Source: Plenodomus lindquistii
Taxonomy: Eukaryota > Ascomycota > Dothideomycetes > Pleosporales > Leptosphaeriaceae
DNA length: 64,000 bases
Reading direction: 5' to 3'
NCBI GenBank assembly: GCA_025504975.1
Contig: JANUWI010000011.1
Location: forward strand, 1-64,000
In this document: piece by piece, positions 1-8,584 of the stretch
Numbering within the stretch: position 1 is the first letter of the stretch
Layout of the letters: the number at the start of each line of letters is the position of its first letter
Notes under the pieces: model-generated
Told to the model about the DNA's origin: nothing
The model's database searches: none
The model's input: only the letters and a program-made list of their open reading frames with translations
Made by a program: the position numbers and the translations under genes

Positions 1-289
1 AATCATTGCCGTGTCCGAATATAACCCCGTATGGGATCAGGTTTCTTCGACCGCTATCTGGGAGAACATGAGGAAAGCATGGTTCCGTCATGGGCTTACG
101 GACCTGCCATACCCACCAAATGTTCTTGTTGCCAAGAAACGCACAAAGTCCATGTGGGACTCTGTGCGAGCGGTAAATCGAAATATCCTTTTTAAGGAAA
201 TCGAAGAAATCGACATCGAGGATTTGTCGGTATCTGTGTCATCCTTAAGCACAGAAATGCCCTATCAGTCCCCTCGAGCTCTGACCTGA
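1..289 (+). CDS. Penelope-like reverse transcriptase, C-terminal fragment (copy A)
   Basis: This is the C-terminal 90-odd residues of the same protein as ORF2 of copy B, nearly identical in sequence, ending at the TGA at 287-289. The frame is open from the first bases, so the true start lies outside the window; the ATG-like codon at position 11 is internal. A conservative difference near the end (LFKEIEE here, LTKEIEE in copy B) shows the two copies have diverged slightly. The stretch lies beyond the polymerase core and shows no GIY-YIG endonuclease motif. Confidence 0.8.
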   Translation, partial: IIAVSEYNPVWDQVSSTAIWENMRKAWFRHGLTDLPYPPNVLVAKKRTKSMWDSVRAVNRNILFKEIEEIDIEDLSVSVSSLSTEMPYQSPRALT

Positions 290-1042
290 GCCTTGAGTTT
301 CAAAGAAAGGCTGCTTCCTGCGTAATGCTTGAAGCCGTTGACACCCTTCTAGGAACCTCATACCACCTGAAGCCCGCCTGAAGTCTCCTCGCCTGTCAGC
401 CGTGAATACTGAAGGGGTAACCCGGATGCTGAAGCGCATGGCGAAGGAACGGATAGGGGTGAATAGTGGTGTCTGGAACCTTTCCTGACCCTTGCTGTGT
501 ATCGCGACGCACTATGCCTAGCTTTCACACCTCAAGGAGCATCAACATGGCTGTCTTGAGAGGAACCTGGAAACTGGTTTGCCCCTTCTTAGTACCACAC
601 GAAACGTGCTAGTAGCTTCGGCGAAGACACACAGTACTGTGCGAAGAGTCGGGAGATCATTTGCCCAATTCTCTTACAGCCATTTTGACGTTGGGGGAAG
701 AAAGACAATTGGGGAAAGAACGAGAGGAGATTGGTAAGTCATGTCGGTGTTATTTCGATTAAGGTCGACCATTGCGGTTTCTGGAAACAGACGGAATAGG
801 AGAAGGGCAAGCGCCAAGGCGCTAACCCTGACCCTAACCCTAATCGGCTAACCAGAACTATGAATACCAACACGCTCCCCTCGGGCCAACATCTCTACAG
901 ATAAGCCCAGCGAACGATATCCTTTGCTTGCCGCCGGTCCCACTGTACAACCGGTATTCTGAGACAAGCCCAGCGCTTATCTCGGAGGCAAGGCAGACTC
1001 ATCGGGGGAATCCCCCCGAGGCGATGTATATAAACTGCTCTC

Positions 1043-1132
1043 CTGTCGCTCCTGACTAGTTTCTTTCTGTAGATCCAACAAGAAACGAAAAGTATCTCCT
1101 CACAAGAGATATTTAGAGTCTTCATTTTACAG
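1043..1132 (+). ncRNA. Hammerhead ribozyme motif, type I, copy A (core mutated)
   Basis: This is the same fold as at 5051-5140, offset by exactly 4008 bp. Stem II, the GAAA box (1087-1090), stem III and the predicted cleavage point after A1115 are all present. The first core box reads CTGACTA at 1052-1058 where the consensus is CTGANGA, so the invariant G8 is a T at position 1057. G8 is a catalytic residue in hammerheads, so this copy is predicted to be inactive. The fold is seen in the sequence; the loss of activity is inferred from known hammerhead chemistry. Confidence 0.7.
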
Positions 1133-1221
1133 AAAGAATAAAAATCCAATCGAGTTCTTCTTCAGTGGCTTTGTCACTCTTTAACCCTAACCCTCCTCAA
1201 CAACAACTCTTTTTGGTCACC

Positions 1222-2220
1222 ATGTCCGCTTCACCACACACCCCTCAACGAGGACAGCAGAACCGCGCCAGGGCGGGCCCCTCACCCCGCCAAGACGATA
1301 TGGAGGTTGACTCGTCAACCATTCCCGTTGAAACCCAATCCAGCGTTAATTCGGAATTGCATAACCGACGAATGGCCCTCGGGCTTGAAGTCGTTTCTGC
1401 CTTTCTGAAGAAAATCGTCAACTCGCGCAGCGTTGCACAACTGGTGTCTAGCGTTCCAGCCGTAGCACAGGACAGAACTCGAGTCAATCTTGACAACATT
1501 GTGCAAGCACACGTCAAGAAAGCGCTCGCAGTCTCCCTCCTCGCGGAATGGAGAGATTGCATCGCCAAAGAAAACTTCGACTCTATCCTGGAGCTTAAAT
1601 CCCTCCGTGCTCCGTCCATTCAGGTCAGCAAGCTTGCTGAACACGGCGGTAGCATCCCGCGAAATTTCGATGAATCTCTCAAGGAAGCCAAAAAGCTGTC
1701 ACTCACCCGCATGATCGAAATCAAGGACCTTGAGGTGCAATCCCTGACCGGTCTATGCAACCAGACACAGCAGGCGAATTTACTACACAGAAGCTGGTTA
1801 CCCATCGCCCAGATGGAAGGGGTGAGCTTTGAGGCCTCGGCTATTCTGCTCGACCCCGCCTGCTCCCTGTCCCTGGTACAATCAGCCATATCAATTGGAG
1901 AGAATACTGCGCAGAAACAGATGAGCCTTAGGGCAAAGAAATCTAGCACAGTTAAAAGAGCACGTAGAGACGGGACAGCCGTCATGCCAACGGACTCCAA
2001 AAGTCTCGAAGTGTTCGTCAAAGAAATCGCGAAACGGCAAAGGCAGTCTGCCCAAGACAAGGCCAAAGCCAACAAGAAAAAATCGGGAAAAGGTCGGAGA
2101 GGGGCTGGTCCCTCCAAGACCAAAAACCAGAAGAATCCCAACAAAATTGGGAAGAAGAACCGCCAACAAAAAAACGGAAAACGCGGTTCTTCCTCCAGAA
2201 GGCAGCCCAAGAAGCCTTAG
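1222..2220 (+). CDS. Penelope-like element ORF1, basic putative RNA-binding protein
   Basis: 332 residues from the ATG at 1222, chosen for its CACCATGTC context and because the frame upstream runs into the telomere-repeat junction. No recognised domain. The central part is helical in character. The last 70 residues or so are very rich in Lys, Arg, Gln and Asn, with KKK, GKGRRG and KKNRQQKNGKR-type runs, as expected for nucleic-acid binding and nuclear entry. By position and composition it is the element's gag-like partner of the reverse transcriptase; that role is inference. The gene ends in TAG at 2218-2220, inside an RNA hairpin, and its 3' part overlaps the ORF2 frame, which is open upstream for about 200 nt. 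Confidence 0.8.
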   Translation: MSASPHTPQRGQQNRARAGPSPRQDDMEVDSSTIPVETQSSVNSELHNRRMALGLEVVSAFLKKIVNSRSVAQLVSSVPAVAQDRTRVNLDNIVQAHVKKALAVSLLAEWRDCIAKENFDSILELKSLRAPSIQVSKLAEHGGSIPRNFDESLKEAKKLSLTRMIEIKDLEVQSLTGLCNQTQQANLLHRSWLPIAQMEGVSFEASAILLDPACSLSLVQSAISIGENTAQKQMSLRAKKSSTVKRARRDGTAVMPTDSKSLEVFVKEIAKRQRQSAQDKAKANKKKSGKGRRGAGPSKTKNQKNPNKIGKKNRQQKNGKRGSSSRRQPKKP

Positions 2221-2259
2221 ATGCACCGGCTCCCTTTGCATCAGGCAAGCTGCCTTTGG
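2169..2259 (+). promoter_or_regulatory. Candidate -1 ribosomal frameshift signal between ORF1 and ORF2
   Basis: The heptamer A AAA AAC lies at 2169-2175, in the correct X XXY YYZ phase of ORF1. A -1 slip there enters the frame of ORF2, which stays open to 4292. Downstream the RNA can form a long hairpin: 2195-2206 with 2249-2259 (GGCAGC/GCTGCC core extended by AA/TT and CC/GG), 2214-2217 with 2243-2246 (GCCT/AGGC) and 2220-2225 with 2237-2242 (GATGCA/TGCATC). The ORF1 stop TAG sits within it. The spacer is about 19 nt, longer than the usual 5-9 nt. Termination-reinitiation at a downstream ATG (2295) is the main alternative. Confidence 0.6.
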
Positions 2260-4292
2260 AGTTCTACCAACTCTCAAGTAACACTGCACAACACATGTAC
2301 ATCTGGCGTACATGGCCGTCTCATTGGTTTGAGACTCTCATGTCATGGAAACCAGGTGTACACAAACTCGATGGTGTCAGACTTCCCCCGGACATCGAGT
2401 ACACCCTTAGTGTAAACTTGAAACACCTCTTCCCTATTCGATATTCGGAAAAGGTTGCTGAAGATTGGTTCGAGGAACTTTGCCGCAAGGCCAGACTCCT
2501 CACCTATTTTTGGAAAAAAGGTAACGATCAAGATGACGTTACCCCCGACTGGGCGAAATCAATCCCGTATCTCGCTTCCGGTTGGGACCCTGGCATTGAC
2601 GACGACTGGTTTGCAGATGGTATTCTTGACGGGAGGAAGACTCTGCGTCATGCGCTCCATGAGCGATCTATACCCCGACGAGATGTAAAGGACGATGCTC
2701 TCTTTCATGTGACCGTCCATCCAAAAAACCTGCAAAGATGGCTGTCGGAAGCTCAGCTTCTGGCTTTCATCACCGACAAAAACCTGGGGATTGTCGTCGT
2801 CACTCGTGAATGGTACGAGGAACAAATCCAAGCCTTTTTGGATCTACCATCACCTTCAACAGCGCATCTCCCTCCCAGGGAGCGCCGTCCGCTGTTTGAG
2901 GTTCAGCATCAAGGAAAGGAAGCTTTTACCGATTTCTTCACGGGTTGCGTCAATGACCTGAACGGTAGAATGCTCAAGATGCCCAACGGCGAAGTTTTTC
3001 CGTTCCTTTCTTCAAAAAAGGTACAAAAATTCTGGCGTTCAGCGTATTCCAATACGACAATCCCTGTCTTCCATGGTATCCCAAAGATTCACAAAAATCC
3101 ATGGAAGATTCGGCCAATAGTCCCTATGCATTCTTATGTGTTAGGACCGCTGGCCAGGATTTTGCACGCCCTTCTCTTACCGGTTCAACGATCTTTCCCA
3201 TGGATATGTGAAAGCAGTCGGAATCTGTGTTCAGAAGTCGCAGATTTTAATAGGAGATTGGAAACTTCTCCACGTCTCCATTCTGGAGATGTGACGGGCA
3301 TGTACACGAATATTCAATGGAGGTATTTTCGTGATGCCCTGCAGCTTATCTTATCTTCCGGCGACTGGTATGATGAGCAGACCAGGAACTGGATTTTAGA
3401 CGCTGCCGAACGAATCTGGTTTAGCGCCTTGTTTCAGCTCGGACCATACTTGGTTAGTCAGACAGACGGAGTGCCAATGGGGCTACATTGCGCTCCAGTC
3501 TTTGCAAACCTTTTCATGGCCTTCTACGAACAAGGATTCATCAATGCGTCACCCTCTCTGTTTTACAGACGATACATTGATGATATCTTCGCCCTTGACC
3601 CTTCGGACGAAGCGCTAGATCGATTACGCGTCCCCGGACTTTCGATCCAATGGACGCATTCCGCCCACGAACTCCCGTTCCTCGACGTACGCTTCCACAC
3701 GCACCCCGAGTCGGCGGAGGTGTGCTTCGCGCCTTATCACAAGGCGCTTAGCCACCACCAATATATCCCATGGGCAAGCGCCCATCCCCTGTCGGTCAAG
3801 AAGGGGATGATCAAAGGCGAGCTCAGCCGGGTCCGCGCAATATGCTATAAGGAGTCATACTTTTTGACATGGAAGGCGACATTTTTGTCGTGGCTCCGAG
3901 CGCGCGGCTGGCCAAATCGGGTGTTACACTCCTGGGCACGGCAAGTCCAATGGCGATCTTACTTTCCCGGCTCCGGGCTGGAGAAAAGGGAAAGGACGAA
4001 AGCAATCATTGCCGTGTCCGAATATAACCCCGTATGGGATCAGGTTTCTTCGACCGCTATCTGGGAGAACATGAGGAAAGCATGGTTCCGTCATGGGCTT
4101 ACGGACCTGCCATACCCACCGAATGTTCTTGTTGCCAAGAAACGTACAAAGTCCATGTGGGACTCTGTGCGAGCGGTAAATCGAAATATCCTTACCAAGG
4201 AAATCGAAGAAATCGACATCGAGGATTTGTCGGTATCTGTGTCTTCCTTAAGCACAGAAATGCCCTACCAGCCCCCTCAAGCTCTGACCTGA
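2175..4292 (+). CDS. Penelope-like reverse transcriptase (ORF2), endonuclease-lacking
   Basis: This is the polymerase of the element. The region after the frameshift site encodes about 705 residues; the first in-frame ATG is at 2295 (about 665 residues). Motifs in order are a DKNLGIVVVT stretch matching the N-terminal DKG motif peculiar to Penelope-like RTs, PKIHKNPWKIRPIV, GVPMGLHCAPVFANLF, RYIDDIFAL with the catalytic Asp pair, and LPFLDVRF. After the thumb region only about 100 residues remain, with no GIY-YIG endonuclease. The stop is TGA at 4290-4292. There is no internal stop or RIP scarring, so the copy looks intact. The product would bind the element RNA and extend chromosome 3' ends; this is known for the class and inferred here. 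Confidence 0.9.
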   Translation, partial: RKTRFFLQKAAQEALDAPAPFASGKLPLEFYQLSSNTAQHMYIWRTWPSHWFETLMSWKPGVHKLDGVRLPPDIEYTLSVNLKHLFPIRYSEKVAEDWFEELCRKARLLTYFWKKGNDQDDVTPDWAKSIPYLASGWDPGIDDDWFADGILDGRKTLRHALHERSIPRRDVKDDALFHVTVHPKNLQRWLSEAQLLAFITDKNLGIVVVTREWYEEQIQAFLDLPSPSTAHLPPRERRPLFEVQHQGKEAFTDFFTGCVNDLNGRMLKMPNGEVFPFLSSKKVQKFWRSAYSNTTIPVFHGIPKIHKNPWKIRPIVPMHSYVLGPLARILHALLLPVQRSFPWICESSRNLCSEVADFNRRLETSPRLHSGDVTGMYTNIQWRYFRDALQLILSSGDWYDEQTRNWILDAAERIWFSALFQLGPYLVSQTDGVPMGLHCAPVFANLFMAFYEQGFINASPSLFYRRYIDDIFALDPSDEALDRLRVPGLSIQWTHSAHELPFLDVRFHTHPESAEVCFAPYHKALSHHQYIPWASAHPLSVKKGMIKGELSRVRAICYKESYFLTWKATFLSWLRARGWPNRVLHSWARQVQWRSYFPGSGLEKRERTKAIIAVSEYNPVWDQVSSTAIWENMRKAWFRHGLTDLPYPPNVLVAKKRTKSMWDSVRAVNRNILTKEIEEIDIEDLSVSVSSLSTEMPYQPPQALT

Positions 4293-5050
4293 GCGCCATC
4301 TATTATCAAACCAGAGCGCTGCTTCCTGCGTAATGCTTGAAGCCGTTGACACCCTTCCAGGAACCTCACACCACCTGAAGCCCGCCTGAAACCTCTTCGC
4401 CTGTCAGCCGTGAATATTGAAGGGGCAACCCGGATACTGAAGCGCATTGCGAAGGGATGGATAGGGGTGAATAGTGGTATTTGGAACCTTTCCTGACCCT
4501 TGCTGTGTATCGCGACGCACCATGCCTAGCTTTCACACTTCAAGGAGCATCAACATGGTTGTTTTGAGAGGAACCTGGAAAATGGTTTGCCCCTTCTTAG
4601 TACCACACGAAACGTGCTAGTAGCCTCGGCGAAGACACAAAGTACTGTGCGAAGAGTCGGGAGATCATTTGCCCAATTCTCTTACAGCCATTTTGACGTT
4701 GGGGGAAGAAGGACAATTGGGGAAAGAACGAGAGGAGATTGGTAAGTCATTTCGGTGTTATTTCGATTAAGGTCGACCATTGCGGTTTCTGGAAACAGAC
4801 GGAATAGGAGAAGGGCAAGCGCCAAGGCGCTAACCCTGACCCTAACCCTAATCGGTTAACCAGAACTATGAATACCAACACGCTCCCCTCGGGCCAACAT
4901 CTCTACAGATAAGCCCAGCGAACGATATCCTTTGCTTGCCGCCGGTCCCACTGTAAAACCGGTATTCTGAGACAAGCCCAGCGCTTATCTCGGAGGCAAG
5001 GCAGACTCATCGGGGGAATCCCCCCGAGGCGATGTATATAAACTGCTCTC

Positions 5051-5140
5051 CTGTCGCTCCTGACGAGTTTCTTTCTGTAGATCCAACAAGAAACGAAAAG
5101 TATCTCCTCACAAGAGATATTTAGAGTCTTCATTTTACAG
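5051..5140 (+). ncRNA. Hammerhead ribozyme, type I, copy B (core intact)
   Basis: The core boxes are CTGACGA at 5060-5066 and GAAA at 5095-5098. Stem II is 5067-5073 with 5088-5094 (GTTTCTT/AAGAAAC, seven pairs). Stem III is 5098-5106 with 5114-5122 (nine pairs, one G-U). Position 17 is A5123, giving a UA cleavage site before G5124. Stem I is 5056-5059 with 5124-5127, plus CTGT 5051-5054 with ACAG 5137-5140 across an internal loop. Both ends open at stem I, hence type I, the form known from Penelope-like elements. Its likely role is to cut tandem transcripts into units of about 4 kb. It lies on the sense strand of the element, as expected. Confidence 0.85.
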
Positions 5141-5187
5141 AAAGAATAAAATCCAATCGAGTTCCTCTTCAGTGGCTCTGTCACTCT

Positions 5188-5319
5188 TTAACCCTAACCA
5201 ACCCTAACCCTAACCCTAACCCTAACCCTAACCCTAACCCTAACCCTAACCCTAACCCTAACCCTAACCCTAACCCTAACCCTAACCCTAACCCTAACCC
5301 TAACCCTAACCCTAACCCT
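5188..5319. repeat. Interstitial telomeric array (CCCTAA)n
   Basis: About 22 nearly perfect CCCTAA units directly follow the 3' end of copy B. One irregular unit (CCTAACCAACCC) sits at the junction. The C-rich strand reads left to right, the orientation of a left chromosome end, so the array is a former chromosome terminus onto which the retroelement was added. Just after it, at 5320-5380, there is a short GC-containing stretch with degenerate CTAAC units before the AT-rich block. Confidence 0.95.
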
Positions 5320-6956
5320 GGGGCTAGTTGGGTCGCCCGCTTCGCGGCTAACACTAACCGCTAACGGCTTCGCCGGGTTAGTATAGACTTATAGATCTCT
5401 ATATACTAGACTATTATATATATATTTATATTTTACTATATAGCTTATATTTTTATAATTATATATATATATATTACTATAGTTATATAATATAAAAAAT
5501 TCTTTACTATAGAGAAGTAGAAATTCTAGAAAAAAAAGTTTCTTTTTAGAAAATAATTTATATCTTGGCGCCAAGACGTCCTATTATAATAACTTTTAGA
5601 TAGAAATGTGCAGATAAGTTTTCTCTATAAAATAAGCTATTTACTTCATTTTATTATAGCCTATTAGCGCGGATGCACGCCTGGAAGTATTGTGGGGCTA
5701 GGGCTAGGAACACCAAAATCTCCCTCTATCTTTCACCCGCTATAACTTAGGCTATAAGTAAGATACTACTGCAAAAAGTAGACCGTTTTAAAGCTCTAAT
5801 CTAGCTCTTTAAAATGACCTACTTTTTACAGTAGTATCTCGTTATTCAACAGTAGAATCCTAGTAGATACTTTGGCTGCTTTTTGAATTTTTCCCCCCCC
5901 TATACTAGCGGCGCACGTACCCATTTTCTCGCACTTTCGCTGTTAAAGTGTGAGTCCCAATAGTATTAGTATAGTTAAATTAAGTAGTTATAATTAAATA
6001 ATAATAATATTAGAATTAAATAAAAAGACTGCTAGGTATTAGAGTAAATATAGTAGTAAAGTTTATTAGTATAGATTTAGCTATTAGTATAATAGACTAT
6101 ATATAAAACTAGTATACTATAGCTACTATATAGTAGTAGTAAAATTTTTATAGAAAAAAGCTTTTTTAAAGTATAGCTATTATAAAAATAGGTGTTATAA
6201 ATTTATAGTTACTATCTAGTACCTAAAAAAAGTAGTAGCTTATTTAGTTATAGCCTATATAGTTATAGATACAGCTTATAACTAAACTAAATAATCTAAA
6301 AGTTATTAATAAACTTAGTTTAACAGCGTTTAAAACTAAAATATTAAAAAAAAAGTTTTTTAATATCTAAAAAACTACTATTAATAGTATTATAGATTAT
6401 CTATAATATTACTAGAAGATAGATAAGTTATATAAAAAGTTTAGTTACTTTAAATTAGAAATTTAATAAAGAAAAATAGGTACTAGAATACGCAGTTATA
6501 AATATATAATAATAGTAAAAAAGTATTTATTTATAACTATATACTAAGCTAACCTAGAATATTTACTAACTAAAAATAATAATTCTAAGTAATAGATTAC
6601 GTTTAGCACGTATTTAGATTAGAGTAAATAGTAGAATATACTTAAATAGTACTTTAGTACTATTAGTATTTTTAGTATACTACTAAAAAGTATAAATAAT
6701 TTTATTAAAAAGACTTTTTTATAAGCTTAGATAGAATAGTAGGCTATAATAGTAAAAAAATATAATATAGATATGTAGGTAATAGCTTATAATATAAAGC
6801 TATTATTTTTAGCTTATATAGAGGAGTTAGAGCTACCTATAGAGTTTACATTTTTAGAAAAGCTAGATTATCTAGTTAGAACGCGTCTTTTAGCGCTATT
6901 TAAAAAGTAGATTTCTAATCTATTTATATTATATTATACTAACGTTAATAGGCTGT

Positions 6957-7432
6957 TATCTAATAGAAATAATAATACTATAGTACTAGAGTTATAGTTA
7001 GTTATTATATATAAAAGCGTTAATAGGCATATTATAAAAAGATAATAGATAAAAAAGAGTTTAGTTTTAAAAAAGCTAGAAGCTTTTTTTATATAAAGCT
7101 TTTTTTATATAAAACTGTTTTTATATAAGCATTTTGTAGTTAGTAAACTCTATAATTTCTAATTTTAGTATAACTATTAGATTGTAATTACGCATTTAGC
7201 CTATATATACTTTAGGCTAAAATAGCTCTATTTATTAATTTTAGTAGCTATTTAATATTATAATTATATAACTAATATAGATTCTATGTATTTATTATTA
7301 CGCTTTTTACTAGTAAACTTTTAAATACTAATACTTCTATAGATTCTAAGTTTTTTCTAAAACTTTAGCGTAGGCGCTTAGGCTACATTTTTACTAATTA
7401 CTAGCTATAATTAAAAATCCTATAGGTATTAG
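6957..7432 (+). repeat. Diverged direct repeat in AT block 1, unit 1
   Basis: Matches 8123-8584 over about 470 bp in the same orientation. Both units begin with a shared stretch around ACTATAGTACTAGAGTTATA and run through CAGTTAGTAT/ACTATTAGATTGTAATTA-like blocks to TAGGTATTAG or TAGATATTAG. Most differences are transitions, as expected when RIP acts on duplicated copies. Duplication is itself the trigger for RIP. Confidence 0.7.
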
Positions 7433-8122
7433 GCTTATTATCTAGAAAGTAAATAAATAGAATATAGTAACTACGTTAACTACTAAAGCTAAACTCTTTA
7501 CTCTATTCTAAGTTACTAAAAAAGCTTTTTTTATTTTAAAGCTTTTTTAAAAGCTTTATATTAAAATTAAGCTAGAACCTATTATTATTAAATATAATAA
7601 TTAATAGACTATCTAACTACTTACTTTAAAAGTTTTTAAGCTTTAAACTAAGCTTTAATATATTAATATCTATAATTACTAGCTATAGTAAAAAGTATAA
7701 TAATAATAGATAAACGTATAGTATATATAGTTATTAGAAATAATTATAGATAGTTTTATAAAAGCTCTACTAAAAAGATTATAGAGAAAGTTTTTTTATT
7801 AATTTAAATTTATTAAAGCTAAAAAGTTTTTAACGCTAATAAATAAAACTCTAATTAAAAAAATCTAATAATAACTAGACTACCTTTTAATAACTTTTTA
7901 GAAAAAAAGTTTTAGCTAGTAATAGCTTCTAGACTAAAAAAGGTGTATTAGATTAATAGAGTTATTCTAGAGCTAGTAGATAAATAAGGTATAGAGTACA
8001 GTAGTGTACTCTATAGCTAACGTAATAAAACTAGCCTTCTAAATAATACTTAGAGAGGATAATTAATTATTAAAACTTTTATAAAATTTATTAATACTTA
8101 TGCACTTTTAATAGTACTATGC

Positions 8123-8584
8123 ATCTAATAATATAATAATACTATAGTACTAGAGTTATAGTTAGCTATTATATATAAAATTATTAATAGGTATATTATT
8201 AAAAAGTAATAAATATAAAAAAAAGTTTAATTTAAAAAAAACTAAAAGCTTTTTTTATATAATCCTTTTTTTAAATAAGTATTTTATAGTTTATAAACTT
8301 TATAATTTATAATTTTAGTATAACTAATAGATTGTAATTATATACTTAGTCTATATATACTTTAAACTAGAATAGTACTATTTATTTATTTTAGTAGCTA
8401 TTTAATATTATTATTATATATTTAATTTAGATTCTATAAGTTTATTATTATATTTATTAGTAGTAAGCTTTTAAATACTAATACTTTTATAAATTCTAAA
8501 TTTTTTATAAAACTTTAATTTAGATGTTTAGACTATATTTTTACTAATTATTAGCTATAATTATAATTTCTATAGATATTAGTA
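8123..8584 (+). repeat. Diverged direct repeat in AT block 1, unit 2
   Basis: Partner of 6957-7432. This unit carries more C-to-T changes; for example, positions that keep ACGC in unit 1 read TATA here. It is the more degraded copy. About 690 bp of AT-rich sequence lies between the two units. Confidence 0.7.

Larger units (their letters stand above)
1..1187 (+). mobile_element. Penelope-like retroelement copy A, 5' part cut by window edge
   Basis: This is the upstream, partial copy of the retroelement that is complete at 1195-5187. Positions 1-1187 match about 4004-5193 with scattered substitutions and few indels. It holds the last part of the reverse-transcriptase ORF, then a 3' region of about 900 bp containing an internal CCCTAA-like stretch (822-846) and a hammerhead fold (1043-1132). 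It ends in TTTAACCCTAACCCT at about 1180-1194, after which copy B starts. Head-to-tail tandem copies with the shared end acting as a pseudo-LTR are typical of Penelope-like elements. The left edge of the window hides how long this copy is. Confidence 0.85.
1195..5187 (+). mobile_element. Complete endonuclease-lacking Penelope-like element (Coprina/Athena type), copy B
   Basis: A full unit in sense orientation: a short leader, ORF1 (1222-2220), ORF2 reverse transcriptase (to 4292) and a 3' region of about 900 bp ending at the CCCTAA array. The hammerhead-to-hammerhead distance between copies gives a unit of 4008 bp. ORF2 has Penelope-type RT motifs and no GIY-YIG domain. Elements of this class are known in fungi, rotifers and other eukaryotes at telomeres, where the chromosome-end 3' OH is thought to prime reverse transcription. 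A sense element followed by CCCTAA on the same strand is the expected orientation. No RIP is visible in either copy, in sharp contrast to the block that starts at about 5380, which suggests recent arrival or protection. Confidence 0.85.

Noticed and set aside
425..470. Second hammerhead-like motif (CTGAAGCGCAT...GCGAAG) in the element's 3' region
   Set aside because: The first box lacks the invariant GA after CTGAN, and no stem III or stem I could be drawn.
895..1149. Conserved minus-strand frame of 84-93 codons in the 3' region of both retroelement copies (also 4903-5184)
   Set aside because: Its conservation is explained by the copies being near-identical and by the hammerhead on the opposite strand. 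No start context or domain was seen.
1245..2313. Several minus-strand frames of 74-196 codons under ORF1
   Set aside because: They are shadows of the strongly biased, Lys-rich ORF1; none has a domain.
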